DNA from: Linnemannia hyalina
Lineage: Eukaryota; Mortierellomycota; Mortierellomycetes; Mortierellales; Mortierellaceae
Reading direction: 5' to 3'
Length of the DNA stretch: 64,000 bases
NCBI GenBank assembly: GCA_019671135.1
Contig: JAHRHY010000013.1
Location: forward strand, 1,674,001 to 1,738,000
Part shown: positions 54,011 through 63,851 of the stretch, in pieces
Numbering within the stretch: the first letter of the stretch is position 1
Layout of the letters: each line of letters starts with the position of its first letter
Program-made: the position numbers and the translations under genes
Notes under the pieces: model-generated
Databases searched by the model: none
What the model was told of the DNA's origin: nothing
The model's input: only the letters and a program-made list of their open reading frames with translations

Positions 54011-54975
54011 TTTGGAAAAACGCGAATTGAAAAAGAGAAAAGAAAGGGATGTGCGATAAAGTAAGGGAGGAAAAATAAGAGCAGGGAAAAGCAAAGGCAG
54101 GGAAAAGCAAGGGCATGGAAAAGCAAGGGCAGGGAAAGAGCAAGGTGATGCAGAAAAAAAGGGGAGGGATGACGAAAAAAAAAGATGGGGGTACAGAAAA
54201 AAGGGAGGGACAACGAAAAAAAAAGATGAGGATGAAGAAAAACGAAGGAACGCCGAACAAAAGATGAGAATGCGGAAAAAGGAAGAGATGCATAAAAAAA
54301 ACGGGGTTGCAGAAAAAAGAGGGAGGAACGCGAACAAAAGATGGGATACAAAAAAAAAAGATGGGGTTGTATGGATCCAGGGTGGGAAAAAGGGGAGGGA
54401 CGCCGAAAAGATCAAGGGGATGCAAAAAAATAATATTAGGAGGTATGCCGAAAGATTGAAAAATCAAGGGACAACTTCCAGGGACAACACTTGTGAGCAA
54501 CGCTGAGAGACCACACCGAAGGAAAAGCAACACCAAGGGACAATACAAGTTGACACCACCAAGGAATAACATCATTGGAACAACACCAAGAGACCATACC
54601 AAGGGAAAAAACCAACGGACAACACTGATGGACAACATTCATGGATAACATCAAAGGACAACACTAGGGACAATACCAGGGACAACACCAAAGCATGACA
54701 CCAAGGGACAACATCAAGGGACAACATCAAGGGACAATGCCAAGGCATAAAAATCAAGGGACAACGCCAAGGCATAAAAATCAAGGGACAATGTCAAGGC
54801 ATAAAAATCAAGGGACAACGTCAAGGGGCCATGTCAAAAATAGCATCAAGGGATCACATTTGAGGGGAAAGGGATGAGGAATGGGAAAGACCAAGGGATG
54901 CTGGGAAAAGTTCAAGGGACTGAAAGGAGTAAGGGACTGGAAAAATCAAGGGACTAAGGGATGCTAGAATGATAA
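54011..54975. repeat. Purine-rich minisatellite region
   Basis: Two phases: 54040-54430 has GGAAAAGCAAGGGCAGGGA and AAAAAAAGATGGGG-like words; 54460-54870 has many copies of (A)TCAAGGGACAAC with spacers, including three near-perfect units of CCAAGGCATAAAAATCAAGG around 54735-54810. Long frames on either strand are a by-product of base bias. Confidence 0.75.
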
Positions 54976-55082
54976 ATACTTTATCACGTGATCGTAGAAA
55001 CATGCTAGGATTTCTTTCAGGGACGCAACACTTACCGCTTTCCTCCCTAGCACTGATGAGATAAGTGACAACTGGCTTGTGG

Positions 55083-55106
55083 CAGCCAAGCGTTCATAGA
55101 GATGTC

Positions 55107-55141
<35 letters not shown>

Positions 55142-55608
55142 CACTGAATCAGGATTCAAAACGACAACGGCATAAAAAAAAGATTAAGAGACACGGAATA
55201 AATATCAAGAGGGGGGGAGCGCGAAGGAGAGACGCAAAGCAAAACAGGAGCAAAGGGGATGAAAAAGAATGGTCAAGGGCAGGGACACAAAATAGATCAA
55301 GGGATGAGAAAAATCAAAGGGTGAGGAAAAGCAAGGGATGGGCTGGAAAATCAAGGAAAATTCAAGGAAACAAAGGAACAAGGGACAACACCAGGGGGCA
55401 ACACCAATGCACAACATTAAGGGACAACACTAAAGGACAACACCAGGAGACAACACCAAAGGGTGACATCAAGGGACAACAAGAGAGGAACAACAAGAGA
55501 GGGGCATATCACGGAATGCCAGAAAAGTTCAAGGAATGCTTGGAATGATCAAGAGATGCTGGAGGGCCAGTAGTATTATGTGAACACCCAAGCGTTCATG
55601 GCGACATT

Positions 55609-55644
<36 letters not shown>

Positions 55645-55660
55645 ACTGAAGCAGAATTCA
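55083..55660. repeat. Direct duplication flanking a second purine-rich tract
   Basis: AAGCGTTCAT(A/G)G followed by TTTTTGATCCTTCGATGTCG and GGCTCTTCCTATCA occurs at 55089-55150 and 55590-55650, about 500 bases apart. Between them are GGGACAACAC(C/T) repeats like those at 54.5 kb. A 148-codon frame starting at 55102 is mostly repeat and not convincing as a gene. Confidence 0.6.
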
Positions 55661-56207
55661 GTAAGCGTTGGATTGTTCACCCACTAATAGGGAACGTGAG
55701 CTGGGTTAGACCGTTGTGAGACAGGTTAGTTTTACCCTACTGATGAAGTAACAAGGGAGTAACGGAGTAGATTTTTGAAGACAAGGAGATCGCTGAACAG
55801 CTGGAGTGGTTAATCCAGATGGAGACTTGCTTGCATGAAGTTCGGGGGAAGAGAAACGTACGTACTCTGGGATCCAGGTATGGAGAGCAACCTAAAGGGG
55901 TGATATATACCAAACCAAAAAAAAAAAAAAAAAAAAAGGAGCGCTGCCTTGCAACAGAAAGCATCAAGATAGCCATGATTTAGGGAGCTTAAAATGCTCC
56001 GCAAAAAAACGGAGACAAAGCTATGAAGAGATGAAGGAAAAGGCGGAGAGCAACACAGGGCGCTGGAGCAGGTAGACTCACATCTTCAGATTTCCTTTAT
56101 ATATCGCCCTCATCTGGCCGTACACTTTGAATTGTCATAACATCCAACCGAACCACAACCAAGAAACATCTCTACCCCCCCCCCCCCCCTTCTACCCTCT
56201 ACCCAAT
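55661..56207. other. Upstream region of the lectin gene
   Basis: An A tract lies at 55917-55937. A probable TATA element TTTATATATCGCC is at 56096 and a C tract at 56175-56189; the leader ends CCCAAT-ATG at 56208. No other gene seen. Confidence 0.4.
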
Positions 56208-56705
56208 ATGCTGAACAACTTGCGAATCCGATCCCTGATCTATGCCGTCCTTGGCGCCGCTCAAGTCGCTGTCTTTGCCTCTGCGTCGGTTGTTGACCCT
56301 GGTGTGTACGTTATCCGAAACGTAGCTTTCCCTAATAAGGTCTTGGACGAGAACAAAGCCCACGCCACTGGTGGATGGGTCCTTAATGGAGGCGCCAACC
56401 AAAAGTGGCTCTTGATTCCTCTTCCAGACTACGGAACAATCTTTACGATCCAGAACTGCGCATCCAAACGCTATCTTCACAATTCGGGTCAGAGTGTCAC
56501 TACAGTTCCTACAAGTGGTACTCCATATTGGTCTATCTCAGATTTGGAGGAAGCCGTGAAAGAGTTCTTTGTTGTCTCTATGGACAACCCTGTCAACAGA
56601 GGCCTTACAATGACCGGAGGCACCTCAATCACCGCTGAGGAGGAATCAGGGGATACTAATCAAAGATGGCGCTTCCAGAATGTTGGAAACAGTTGCCCAC
56701 CTTGA
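56208..56705 (+). CDS. Secreted ricin-B-type (beta-trefoil) lectin-like protein
   Basis: 165 aa. The N-terminus MLNNLRIRSLIYAVLGAAQV with following AVFASAS is a signal peptide (cleavage probably near residue 26). The mature part is a small beta-trefoil domain: PGVYVIRNVAFPNKVLD, NQKWLLI (a Q-x-W motif), FTIQNCASKRYL and a final NQRWRFQ (second Q-x-W). Two Q-x-W repeats are the hallmark of ricin-B lectin domains that bind sugars. It is a lectin domain only, with no A-chain. Small secreted proteins of this type are common in fungi. No intron is needed. The start was chosen over an in-frame upstream one because it begins the signal peptide and follows the TATA element. Confidence 0.75.
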   Translation: MLNNLRIRSLIYAVLGAAQVAVFASASVVDPGVYVIRNVAFPNKVLDENKAHATGGWVLNGGANQKWLLIPLPDYGTIFTIQNCASKRYLHNSGQSVTTVPTSGTPYWSISDLEEAVKEFFVVSMDNPVNRGLTMTGGTSITAEEESGDTNQRWRFQNVGNSCPP

Positions 56706-57016
56706 TTACCCTATACTTTGACACTTCGTATGTGTAGCTTTCTTTCATATAAAGTTGAACATTGTTCTGTTCTATTCACGCACCTGTTTTTCATGTCCCC
56801 GGTAGAATGCAAGCGAGAGTACTTGTGACTCTTAAAATGGCTGGCACCTGTGTTGGTCCGCATAGTCAACTGATCCAACTGATCCAACTGGTCCAATTTT
56901 TTTCTAACTTGAAAAGGCGGATGATGCCACCTTTTTGTCATTCAAGGGCTGATAAGACGAAAAAAAATATCACTCTCTTTTTCAGAAATTTTCTATGCGT
57001 TTTTTTTTCTTTCCAG
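56706..57016. other. No gene; probable intron or leader of the next fragment
   Basis: Contains a GATCCAACT triplication near 56873-56893 and ends with a splice-acceptor-like TTTTTTTTCTTTCCAG at 57001-57016. Confidence 0.35.
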
Positions 57017-57236
57017 TCCGCAGTTTTCAAGAGCAATTTGACAACTTGCAGCATGAATACACGAGCATGAAGGCAAAGTACGAAAAATCGAGCAAAGATT
57101 TTATCCAACTTAACAAGACTTTTTTGGCTCTCAACAAAGCGTCAAAAGCCAGAAATGTTGACGACTACAGCAGCATCATTGATCTTGTTCAGTCCTCAAA
57201 GGGAAACACTTCAGCATATTTGAATAGCAAAGGATA
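57017..57236 (+). pseudogene. Coiled-coil exon truncated by the TIR element
   Basis: After the acceptor AG at 57015-57016 the frame reads RSFQEQFDNLQHEYTSMKAK and on through FIQLNKTFLALNKAS to NSKGYL, where the terminal repeat of the DDE element begins. Heptads suggest a coiled coil. Neither start nor end of the gene is visible and I do not recognise it. Confidence 0.4.
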
Positions 57237-58868
57237 CCTTTCACGTCCAAATTATCATATGGTTTTTGTTACATCTCTGTAGATCTCGACGATATCCATA
57301 GCGACTATGGGATGAGAATGTATATATGATACCACGCATATAAGACAACCATTGTAACATTTTTTGTTTAGCTATCCTACTAACCACCATGATATTCTTC
57401 AAACAACAAAGTCTTCTTATTTTTTGCACACCAATCTCTTGAATGTCTCCATCTACTATTAAACTGTACCCATCACTGCGAGATTAAGGGGAGTAGTTCT
57501 TGTATGTGATCATCTAAAGCACCTATACTCTCAACTGTATCTTTGTCATGAAATACAAGGGAGAGATTACATTTTAAAAAATCTTGTGCTGTCTATTGCT
57601 ATTTTATTCCGTGTTCTGTTGCCCACTAAAAAGAGATATGTCAGCTATGGAAGTCAACACTCCGTTCCTTGGGCTTTGGATATTTTTATATGCCTTTTTA
57701 TATTCTCTGCACATGAAGGGGCCGCTACCGAAAAAAATATAAAAATATATTTGTATTCTCAACTATGTGCTTGCTGTAAGATAGATACCATCCTACATGC
57801 TCTTGTATATGCAGTTAAGTATGAGCCTTTTTAAAAAATTGTTATTGTTGGTTAACGTCATGACAATCCAATACATAAATATTATTATGGCTCTAACAAA
57901 ACACTTCAAACAACTGCTTGATGACCATTGGACTTTCCTCAACGCTGGATGGCCAACAATTACACCACGTAATAATCATCGTACTGTAAGCAAGGAAATC
58001 GGGTTTATGCCACAAATAAAAGAAACCCTAAATCGACGCCTTGGACCTATTCCAGTGTACTTCTTTCTTATTGATATCTGGCCAAAGGTTAAGTATCCTG
58101 GTCCATACAAAGAAGTGGAGAAAGGTCTTTTAATGCTGTATCATCTTGTCAAAGGACTGTCTATGGAAGCAATGGAACCACACATGCCAAAAAGTAGTTT
58201 TCATGCAATGCACTCTGTGTTTTATAAGAAAGAATATACTTTACACAATAAGTACATCACCAACTGTATTGCAACAATGTTCTCCACAATTACAATATGC
58301 CTATTGTCTGCAAAGAAAAAGAATCCTCCATTATTTAAGCATGTCACATTGCATCTTGATGGTCATGATACAAGCAGCCCCTTCATGTGCAGAGGATATA
58401 AAAAGGCATATAAGAATATCCAAAGCCCAAGGAACGGAGTGTTGACTTCCATAGCTGACATATCTCTTTTTAGTGGGCAACAGAACACGGAATAAAATAG
58501 CAATAGACAGCACAAGATTTTTTAAAATGTAATCTCTCCCTTGTATTTCATGACAAAGATACAGTTGAGAGTATAGGTGCTTTAGATGATCACATACAAG
58601 AACTACTCCCCTTAATCTCGCAGTGATGGGTACAGTTTAATAGTAGATGGAGACATTCAAGAGATTGGTGTGCAAAAAATAAGAAGACTTTGTTGTTTGA
58701 AGAATATCATGGTGTTTAGTAGGATAGTAAACAAAAAATGTCACAATGGTTGTCTTACATGCTTGGTATCATATATACATTCTCATCTCATAGTCGCTAT
58801 GGATATCGTCGAGATCTACAGAGATGTAGCAAACACCATATGATAATTTGGACGTGAAAGGCCTCCTA
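57237..58868 (+). mobile_element. TIR-bounded deletion derivative of the DDE_Tnp_4 element, 1.6 kb
   Basis: Long inverted terminal repeats: 57237-57722 begins CCTTTCACGTCCAAATTATC and 58374-58868 is its reverse complement with few differences. The right end extends about 10 bases further (GGCCTCCTAGGTG). The interior holds the first half of the transposase only. Because the two arms share variants not found at 23472 or 35164 (for example AGATTAAGGGGAGTAG), they form one element. A target duplication is not obvious because the left end looks eroded. Confidence 0.8.
57860..58373 (+). pseudogene. Truncated DDE_Tnp_4-like transposase
   Basis: From MTIQYINIIMALTKHF the frame matches the first 170 residues of 24099-25415 closely (for example PKVKYPGPYKEVEKGLLMLY identical) and stops at LDGHDT, just after the first catalytic Asp, where the right terminal repeat begins. 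The rest of the core, including the second Asp and the Glu, is deleted, so it cannot be active by itself. Confidence 0.75.
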
Positions 58869-59097
58869 GGTGAATGTTTTAAAAAAATATGGGTGATGCC
58901 ATAGTGGTGATGGTGCATGCATTGTGGAACGTCTCAGATGAAGTTATCGTGGTTTTCATGATGTTTAATATAACATACTTTGTTGGAAGTTACGATTGTT
59001 ATGATATTTGTTGATATACAGATCGTTAATAAACATGCCAATGGTGAAAAAATAAATGTCATAAAGAGTGCATGCATTGTAGAACATCTTAGATATA
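58869..59097. other. AT-rich DNA, no gene
   Basis: GTGCATGCATTGT(G/A)GAAC(G/A)TCT(C/T)AGAT occurs at 58910 and 59067. Bases 58950-59060 resemble 35690-35820. A TTTTAAAAAAA motif lies at 58878. Confidence 0.4.
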
Positions 59098-60711
59098 CAG
59101 TGCTTAGAAAAACTGATTCAATGAATCACAGTTTTTGACATTCATCGACTTTTCTTGTGTCCATCTCAACCAACAACCTCCAACCGCGTCGGGAATCTAC
59201 CTTTCCCTCTCCTAATCGTAGTGCGTATGCGAAATCAGAAAATAAATAGCGTAGGCCGTTGCTTAGATCTTTCTAGATCGTGACGTCAATTGAATCAATT
59301 TTTCTAATTCGTCATCATAGATCCATTCACTCTTTATTATCGCTCTTTTGTTTTGTGATCACTCTGATTCACCCTTCACACACCTTCAGCTCCTCCTTCT
59401 TTACCCTTTCGAACGATTCCCAGCTCAACAAACAATCAACATGAAACCTCTTACACGATCCATTAAAGAGACTGCCGTGGAACAGCTTCGACAAGGAAAA
59501 TCGACCAGGGCAGTTGCATGCAACCTTCGGATCTCTGTCTCATCAGCGATCAGGATCAGGAACGAGGAAAAGGAAAACATCCCTGAGCCTCATCCTGGCA
59601 GACCTAGGAAGATCTCAACAAAGACAAGGACGAATCTCACGCGCCATTTCATTCAAGGCGACTTAACATCGCTAAAGGATGGACAACGATTTGTTGAATC
59701 AACCGAAGGAGAGCATGTCCACCTCACCGCTGTACAGAAGAATCTACATCAGGAAGGAATCAGGGCCTACTCAGCACCAGACAAGCCAAATCTCACACGG
59801 GAACAGATCACAAAAAGGCTCAGATTCGCAGAAGCACACCATCACTGGCGGGTCGAGGACTGGAAGAACGTAATGTTCTCTGATGAGTGCATCTTCAGCC
59901 GCATTGGCTCCTTCGGCAAGAAGTACTACTACCACAGACGCCAACAACAACAATACCTGCCTCACCAAGTTCGGCCGAAACAACAAGGCGGTGGAGGGAA
60001 AATAATGGTCTGGGGTTGCATTGGATATTCTGGCGTCGGAGACCTTTGCTGGATCGAGGGCAATATGGATTCGGATGCCTATCTCGACGTTCTCCAAAGG
60101 CGTGTTCGTCAGTCCCGCGATTGGCTAGGCATGAACAACAAGAAATTCATATTCCAACAGGACAATGCCCGCGTACACACTGCACTCAAGTCCATACACT
60201 TTTTTGCGAGGCACAGGATCAAGGTTCTTGAGTGGCCACCTAATTCGCCCGACCTCAACCTCATCGAGAACGTTTGGTCATACATCAAAAAGGAGTTGGA
60301 TCGGCAGTCAGAGGCGGCTGAGGACCAGGACAGGCTGTGGGAACGTGTGGAGGCGATCTGGAGGGAAATTCCGCCGGAGTACTTTCACAAACTGTACGAG
60401 AGCATGCCCGACCGCCTGGAGATGGTGATTCAGAACAAAGGACGCAACACCAAGTACTGATGACCGCGGCAGATGAAGGGCATGCAACAGATTCGGCCAA
60501 TTAGAAAAACTGATTCAATGAACTTATTTATTTTAAAGCGATGTCGATGACGATTCTACAAAGTCATTTTGGTTGAGATATCACGTGAACAATGAGAAAG
60601 AGAGAGAGTAACAACAGAGTAAGACTTGAGAGTAGAGGGTTAGGATGAGAATGAGAAAAGTTGATGAATGTCAAAAACTGTGATTCATTGAATCAGTTAT
60701 TCTAAGCACTG
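59098..60711 (+). mobile_element. Tc1/mariner element, complete, 1.6 kb
   Basis: About 50-bp terminal inverted repeats start CAGTGCTTAGAAAAACTGAT at 59098 and end at 60711, with TA duplications at 59096-59097 and 60712-60713. Inner repeats of the same AGAAAAACTGATTCAA word occur inverted relative to the outer ones at 59290 and 60503, so each end has two probable transposase-binding sites. The transposase frame is open. Confidence 0.92.
59441..60460 (+). CDS. Tc1-type DD34E transposase, 339 aa
   Basis: The start MKPLTRSIKETAVEQLRQGK opens a paired-like helix-turn-helix region, followed by a GRPRK hook (HPGRPRKIS, about residues 54-62). The catalytic core has FSDECIF, FQQDNARVHTA and PDLNLIENVW; there are 34 residues between the second Asp and the Glu, the DD34E spacing of Tc1. 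A Gly-rich box (QGGGGKIMVWG) and the C-terminal LYESMPDRLEMVIQNKG are typical. Length and motifs match active family members; no frameshift or missing residue. Upstream in-frame codons lie between TIR and ATG and are not needed. Confidence 0.93.
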   Translation: MKPLTRSIKETAVEQLRQGKSTRAVACNLRISVSSAIRIRNEEKENIPEPHPGRPRKISTKTRTNLTRHFIQGDLTSLKDGQRFVESTEGEHVHLTAVQKNLHQEGIRAYSAPDKPNLTREQITKRLRFAEAHHHWRVEDWKNVMFSDECIFSRIGSFGKKYYYHRRQQQQYLPHQVRPKQQGGGGKIMVWGCIGYSGVGDLCWIEGNMDSDAYLDVLQRRVRQSRDWLGMNNKKFIFQQDNARVHTALKSIHFFARHRIKVLEWPPNSPDLNLIENVWSYIKKELDRQSEAAEDQDRLWERVEAIWREIPPEYFHKLYESMPDRLEMVIQNKGRNTKY

Positions 60712-60749
60712 TAGTTATTGTAATTTTTGTGATATTAAATATAAGCAGA

Positions 60750-62219
60750 CTAGAATAGTACCCGCGGCTTCGCTCGCGGAGGTGTGGATCAAGTTTGAAG
60801 TGATGAATATTAAAACGTTTATTTGTGTTTGTCAGTTCCTTATTTCTCTCTTGCTTTTCTTGTCTATCATTTTTTTGCTTTCTCTTTTTGTCCTCCCTGA
60901 CTTTTTTTTTATTTATTAACGTCTGATCTCCCACAAATCGTGCCGGCATACAGGCCTGACTAATCCAAGCCACGGGAAGAAGGTGTCAGACGGGACCCCT
61001 GGGAGTTCGAATGCCTATGGTTACACAACTTGGGTTGCATAAATGCCTTGAAGTGGCCAGCACCGAGCCAGCCCTCCGCATCCCCTACGCGACCTGTCAG
61101 GTGTAATGAGTTGAGATCTCGGGTCAAAGATATTATGTAGCAGCCTCGTTTCTTTCCATCAAATGCAACACCATCTTGCCATGTACGTGCTGTACAATCC
61201 TCTCGTCCGCCTCAGTCAGACCTTGTTTGACAAATCGACTCGTCGCCTTGGCGGGCCAAATCCTATCGGTTTTCCTCCCTTGCTCAAATCCGCCTTCATC
61301 TCGACCTGTTATTTCTTGCGTCTTCTCCTATTCCACCATCTCCCTTGCAATGTACGTGTCATATCTCCGTCCGCCCAAGTCCTCTATCGCACTTACAATA
61401 TCTTTTTTTTCTTTTTGCTTCCCTCGGCCAGGCGTTCAACGCATGTCACGGTTCTTTGAGCTGGTACCAAAGGACGTAAAGGCAATGGCATTGTTGAAGG
61501 TCCGGATGGTTGCAAGAAATAGCCCGGAGAAAAAGGTACCACCTCTGAAAGGCTTTGTAATTCAGCAAGGGAAGCTTCAATGACCGGCGTTTTGACTCTT
61601 AGACAGCAGAGAAGCGTAGATTGGCGATTGTACGTCCAACACACTCCTGCGTTTTCAAAAGAATTGATTAAATTGGTATCAATAAAAAGAGGGAAGAATG
61701 TAAATTAGCTGTAGATAATATCGTAGCCGGTTACCTCTGTCCAATGTAAAGCACCACAATGAGAGCAGACCACGCTCATCAATCCCAAGATCATGTACAC
61801 TGTGTTCTCCTGATCCTTAACAGCTATTATATTTCCAAAAACCCTTAGATCAGCAGGAGCAACAGGGGCAGCAGGAGCAACAGGAGCAGCAGAGGCAACA
61901 GGAGCAGCGGGAGCAGCAAGGACCGTAGAAGGAGTAGGAGCAAGAGATTCTGCAACGATCATGCGCTGCCTGCTCATAAGGCAATCCGCATAAGTTGCGC
62001 AATGGTGACTAAGTTGTATGCAAGCATTAAATTTCATAGCAGAGGGCTGAGGGGCATTATGCAATGCAATGGCAATAGCTCGCTCATGTTACCTAAATAG
62101 GTCGGAATGATTGGCGTTGGGTTGGAACCATGTGTGGCTGCTACAATCATGCGTGACTGGGACAACCTGTGTCAGCCGGCTGTTCTCCTTCAGTATGTCG
62201 TCGTAGTTGCTTATGTTAT
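60750..62219 (-). mobile_element. Helitron H5, 5'-truncated, without the SINE
   Basis: Plus-strand start CTAGAATAGTACCCGCGG is the reverse complement of the family 3' terminus, with host A at 60749 (T on the minus strand). The interior follows H1 and includes the remnant CIQLSHHC and APAAPVAPADL of the Rep/helicase exon. At 62195-62205 it reads straight through the point where H1 and H4 carry the SINE. It breaks off at about 62219, at the long inverted-repeat element. Confidence 0.8.
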
Positions 62220-63082
62220 CTAAAGTGCTCGACAAAAATGATCACTCTTTTTGTGAAATCAGCTTTTGTTTTGAAATGCTCATTCACCAATGTTCCGATT
62301 AACCCCCAGGTTCCTGTCGTGCATTCTCTTGATTCGTAACCTCTTTCATCACCACTTGTCTTTTTCTGAATGAACTGGCATCGACTCTTCGTCGGAATTG
62401 AAATGCCCGATCTCAATTGATCATTTTTGTCATTTGCCATATGTGGCGAGTGATCCCTATGTAAAATATTACATGGGCTTAGCACGGAACAATCTTTTTT
62501 TTTAATCCCACAAGCTCAATACACTTTCTACAGATATATTGAAAGCAGTTAAATACAGACGGCGTCAAGTGTGATCTAAAGGTCTATAATACGCGAGACC
62601 AGCCTTTCTTAGTAGAGTGTAATATCATCACAATGTGTGAAATCGTGCTAGAGCCGTGTAACAAAATTTACTTTCAGGATATCTTCTATAAATGAATAAA
62701 AGTTTCGCAAGTCTCCTATTTTCTAGGTCGCACACCATGTCCTCTGTATTTAACTGCTTTCAATATATCTGTAGAAAGTGTATTGAGCTTGTGGGATTAA
62801 AAAAAAAGATTGTTCCGTGCTAAGCCCATGTAATATTTTACATAGGGATCACTCGCCACATATGGCAAATGACAAAAATGATCAATTGAGATCGGGCATT
62901 TCAATTCCGACGAAGAGTCGATGCCAGTTCATTCAGAAAAAGACAAGTGGTGATGAAAGAGGTTACGAATCAAGAGAATGCACGACAGGAACCTGGGGGT
63001 TAATCGGAACATTGGTGAATGAGCATTTCAAAACAAAAGCTGATTTCACAAAAAGAGTGATCATTTTTGTCGAGCACTTTAG
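62220..63082. mobile_element. Inverted-repeat element with about 335-bp arms
   Basis: 62220-62558 is repeated in inverse at 62744-63082, apparently perfectly over the bases I compared, around a 185-bp centre. Outer ends are CTAAAGTGCTCGACAAAAAT. The left flank is Helitron H5 and the right flank the recombinase fragment. An 89-codon frame exists in both arms but has no motif. No transposase is present, so it is a foldback/MITE-like element or the result of an inverted duplication. Confidence 0.65.
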
Positions 63083-63593
63083 GTCAGCCGTCATCGGCGA
63101 CAAACTCCAGCTTGCGGTAGTCTTCCCCAAGGAAAAGCGAGGCCGCCAGCGTATCATCAAGTATGTTCACCTGAGCAAGCATAGCGACCAGGCAGTCTGC
63201 CCGGTTCACGCCTTCACCATCTATCGTGCGCGCACCATGGCTGCAGATGTCCCGATCCCGCACCCCAAAGATGATAAGCAGTTTATCACTCCACTGTTCC
63301 GTCATTCCAACAACCCAGCCAAGCCTTTGTGTTCCACTACGATCTCGGTCTACATGAACACGATCTCGCGTCTTTTTGTCCCTAAGGGCGTCAGGCCACC
63401 CAAGCTTCGCGCCCTCGGTTCCACCCTCGCCGCCATGGCCGGTGTCCCTATTCCTGACATCATGGTTCAAGGCAATTGGTCTTCCCCTAGGATCTTCGAG
63501 AAGCACTACCGTCTCTCCAGTGTCATCTCGAACAATCTGTCTGTTTCCACGTTGGGGATCCCTCTGGAGCCACATATGGACATAGCACCGTAG
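63081..63593 (+). pseudogene. C-terminal half of a Crypton-like tyrosine recombinase
   Basis: The frame enters from the inverted-repeat arm and reads FRSAVIGDKLQLAVVF, then CPVHAFTIYRARTMA, PLFRHSNNPAKPL, and the conserved end PPKLRALGSTLAAMAGVPI followed by NWSSPRIFEKHYRLSS. The Arg of KLRALGS, the AGV helix, the W of NWSS and the Tyr of KHYR fit the catalytic C-terminal box of tyrosine recombinases in Crypton-type elements (R-S-x-A ... GV ... G-x-WSS ... F-x-x-H/Y-Y). The N-terminal domain is missing. The stop at 63591 sits next to a short inverted-repeat element. A matching N-terminal half from another copy is at 6830-7393. Confidence 0.55.
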
Positions 63594-63597
63594 ACAA

Positions 63598-63851
63598 TGA
63601 TCAACGAATGTCCTACAAAGGACGGACTATTCGCATTGTCATAGGTGCCATGGACATATGTCCCACCCTCGCCGCCCAGTTTGCTACCGAAAAAGAAGAT
63701 AAGGAGCATTTTCGGGGTGAGGGATCCATAGCTTTATATATTTTTTTAGTTTAGTTTCGTCGGTTCAAAATTAAAAAGAAGGTAACACATATGTCCATGG
63801 CACCTATGACAATGCGAATAGTCCGTCATTTGTAGGACATTCGTTGATCAA
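63598..63851. repeat. MITE-like inverted repeat, 64-bp arms
   Basis: TGATCAACGAATGTCCTACA at 63598 begins an arm to 63661 that is matched in reverse at 63787-63851, with one or two mismatches (AAAGGACGG versus AAATGACGG). The centre is 125 bases with no coding content. It starts five bases after the recombinase stop codon. Confidence 0.75.

Noticed and set aside
54004..54638. Long minus-strand ORFs of 115-216 codons
   Set aside because: Low-complexity Phe/Leu/Ser/Pro translations of purine-rich minisatellites open in several frames at once.
55102..55548. 148-codon ORF in the 55 kb repeat region
   Set aside because: Starts in a directly duplicated segment and runs into GGGACAAC repeats; composition explains the open frame.
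56208..56705. Ricin-like toxin
   Set aside because: Only a beta-trefoil lectin domain with Q-x-W motifs is present; there is no A-chain glycosidase domain.
62216..62485. 89-codon ORF present in both arms of the inverted repeat
   Set aside because: It appears twice only because the DNA is inverted and repeated; no motif, and on the right it fuses with recombinase coding sequence by chance.
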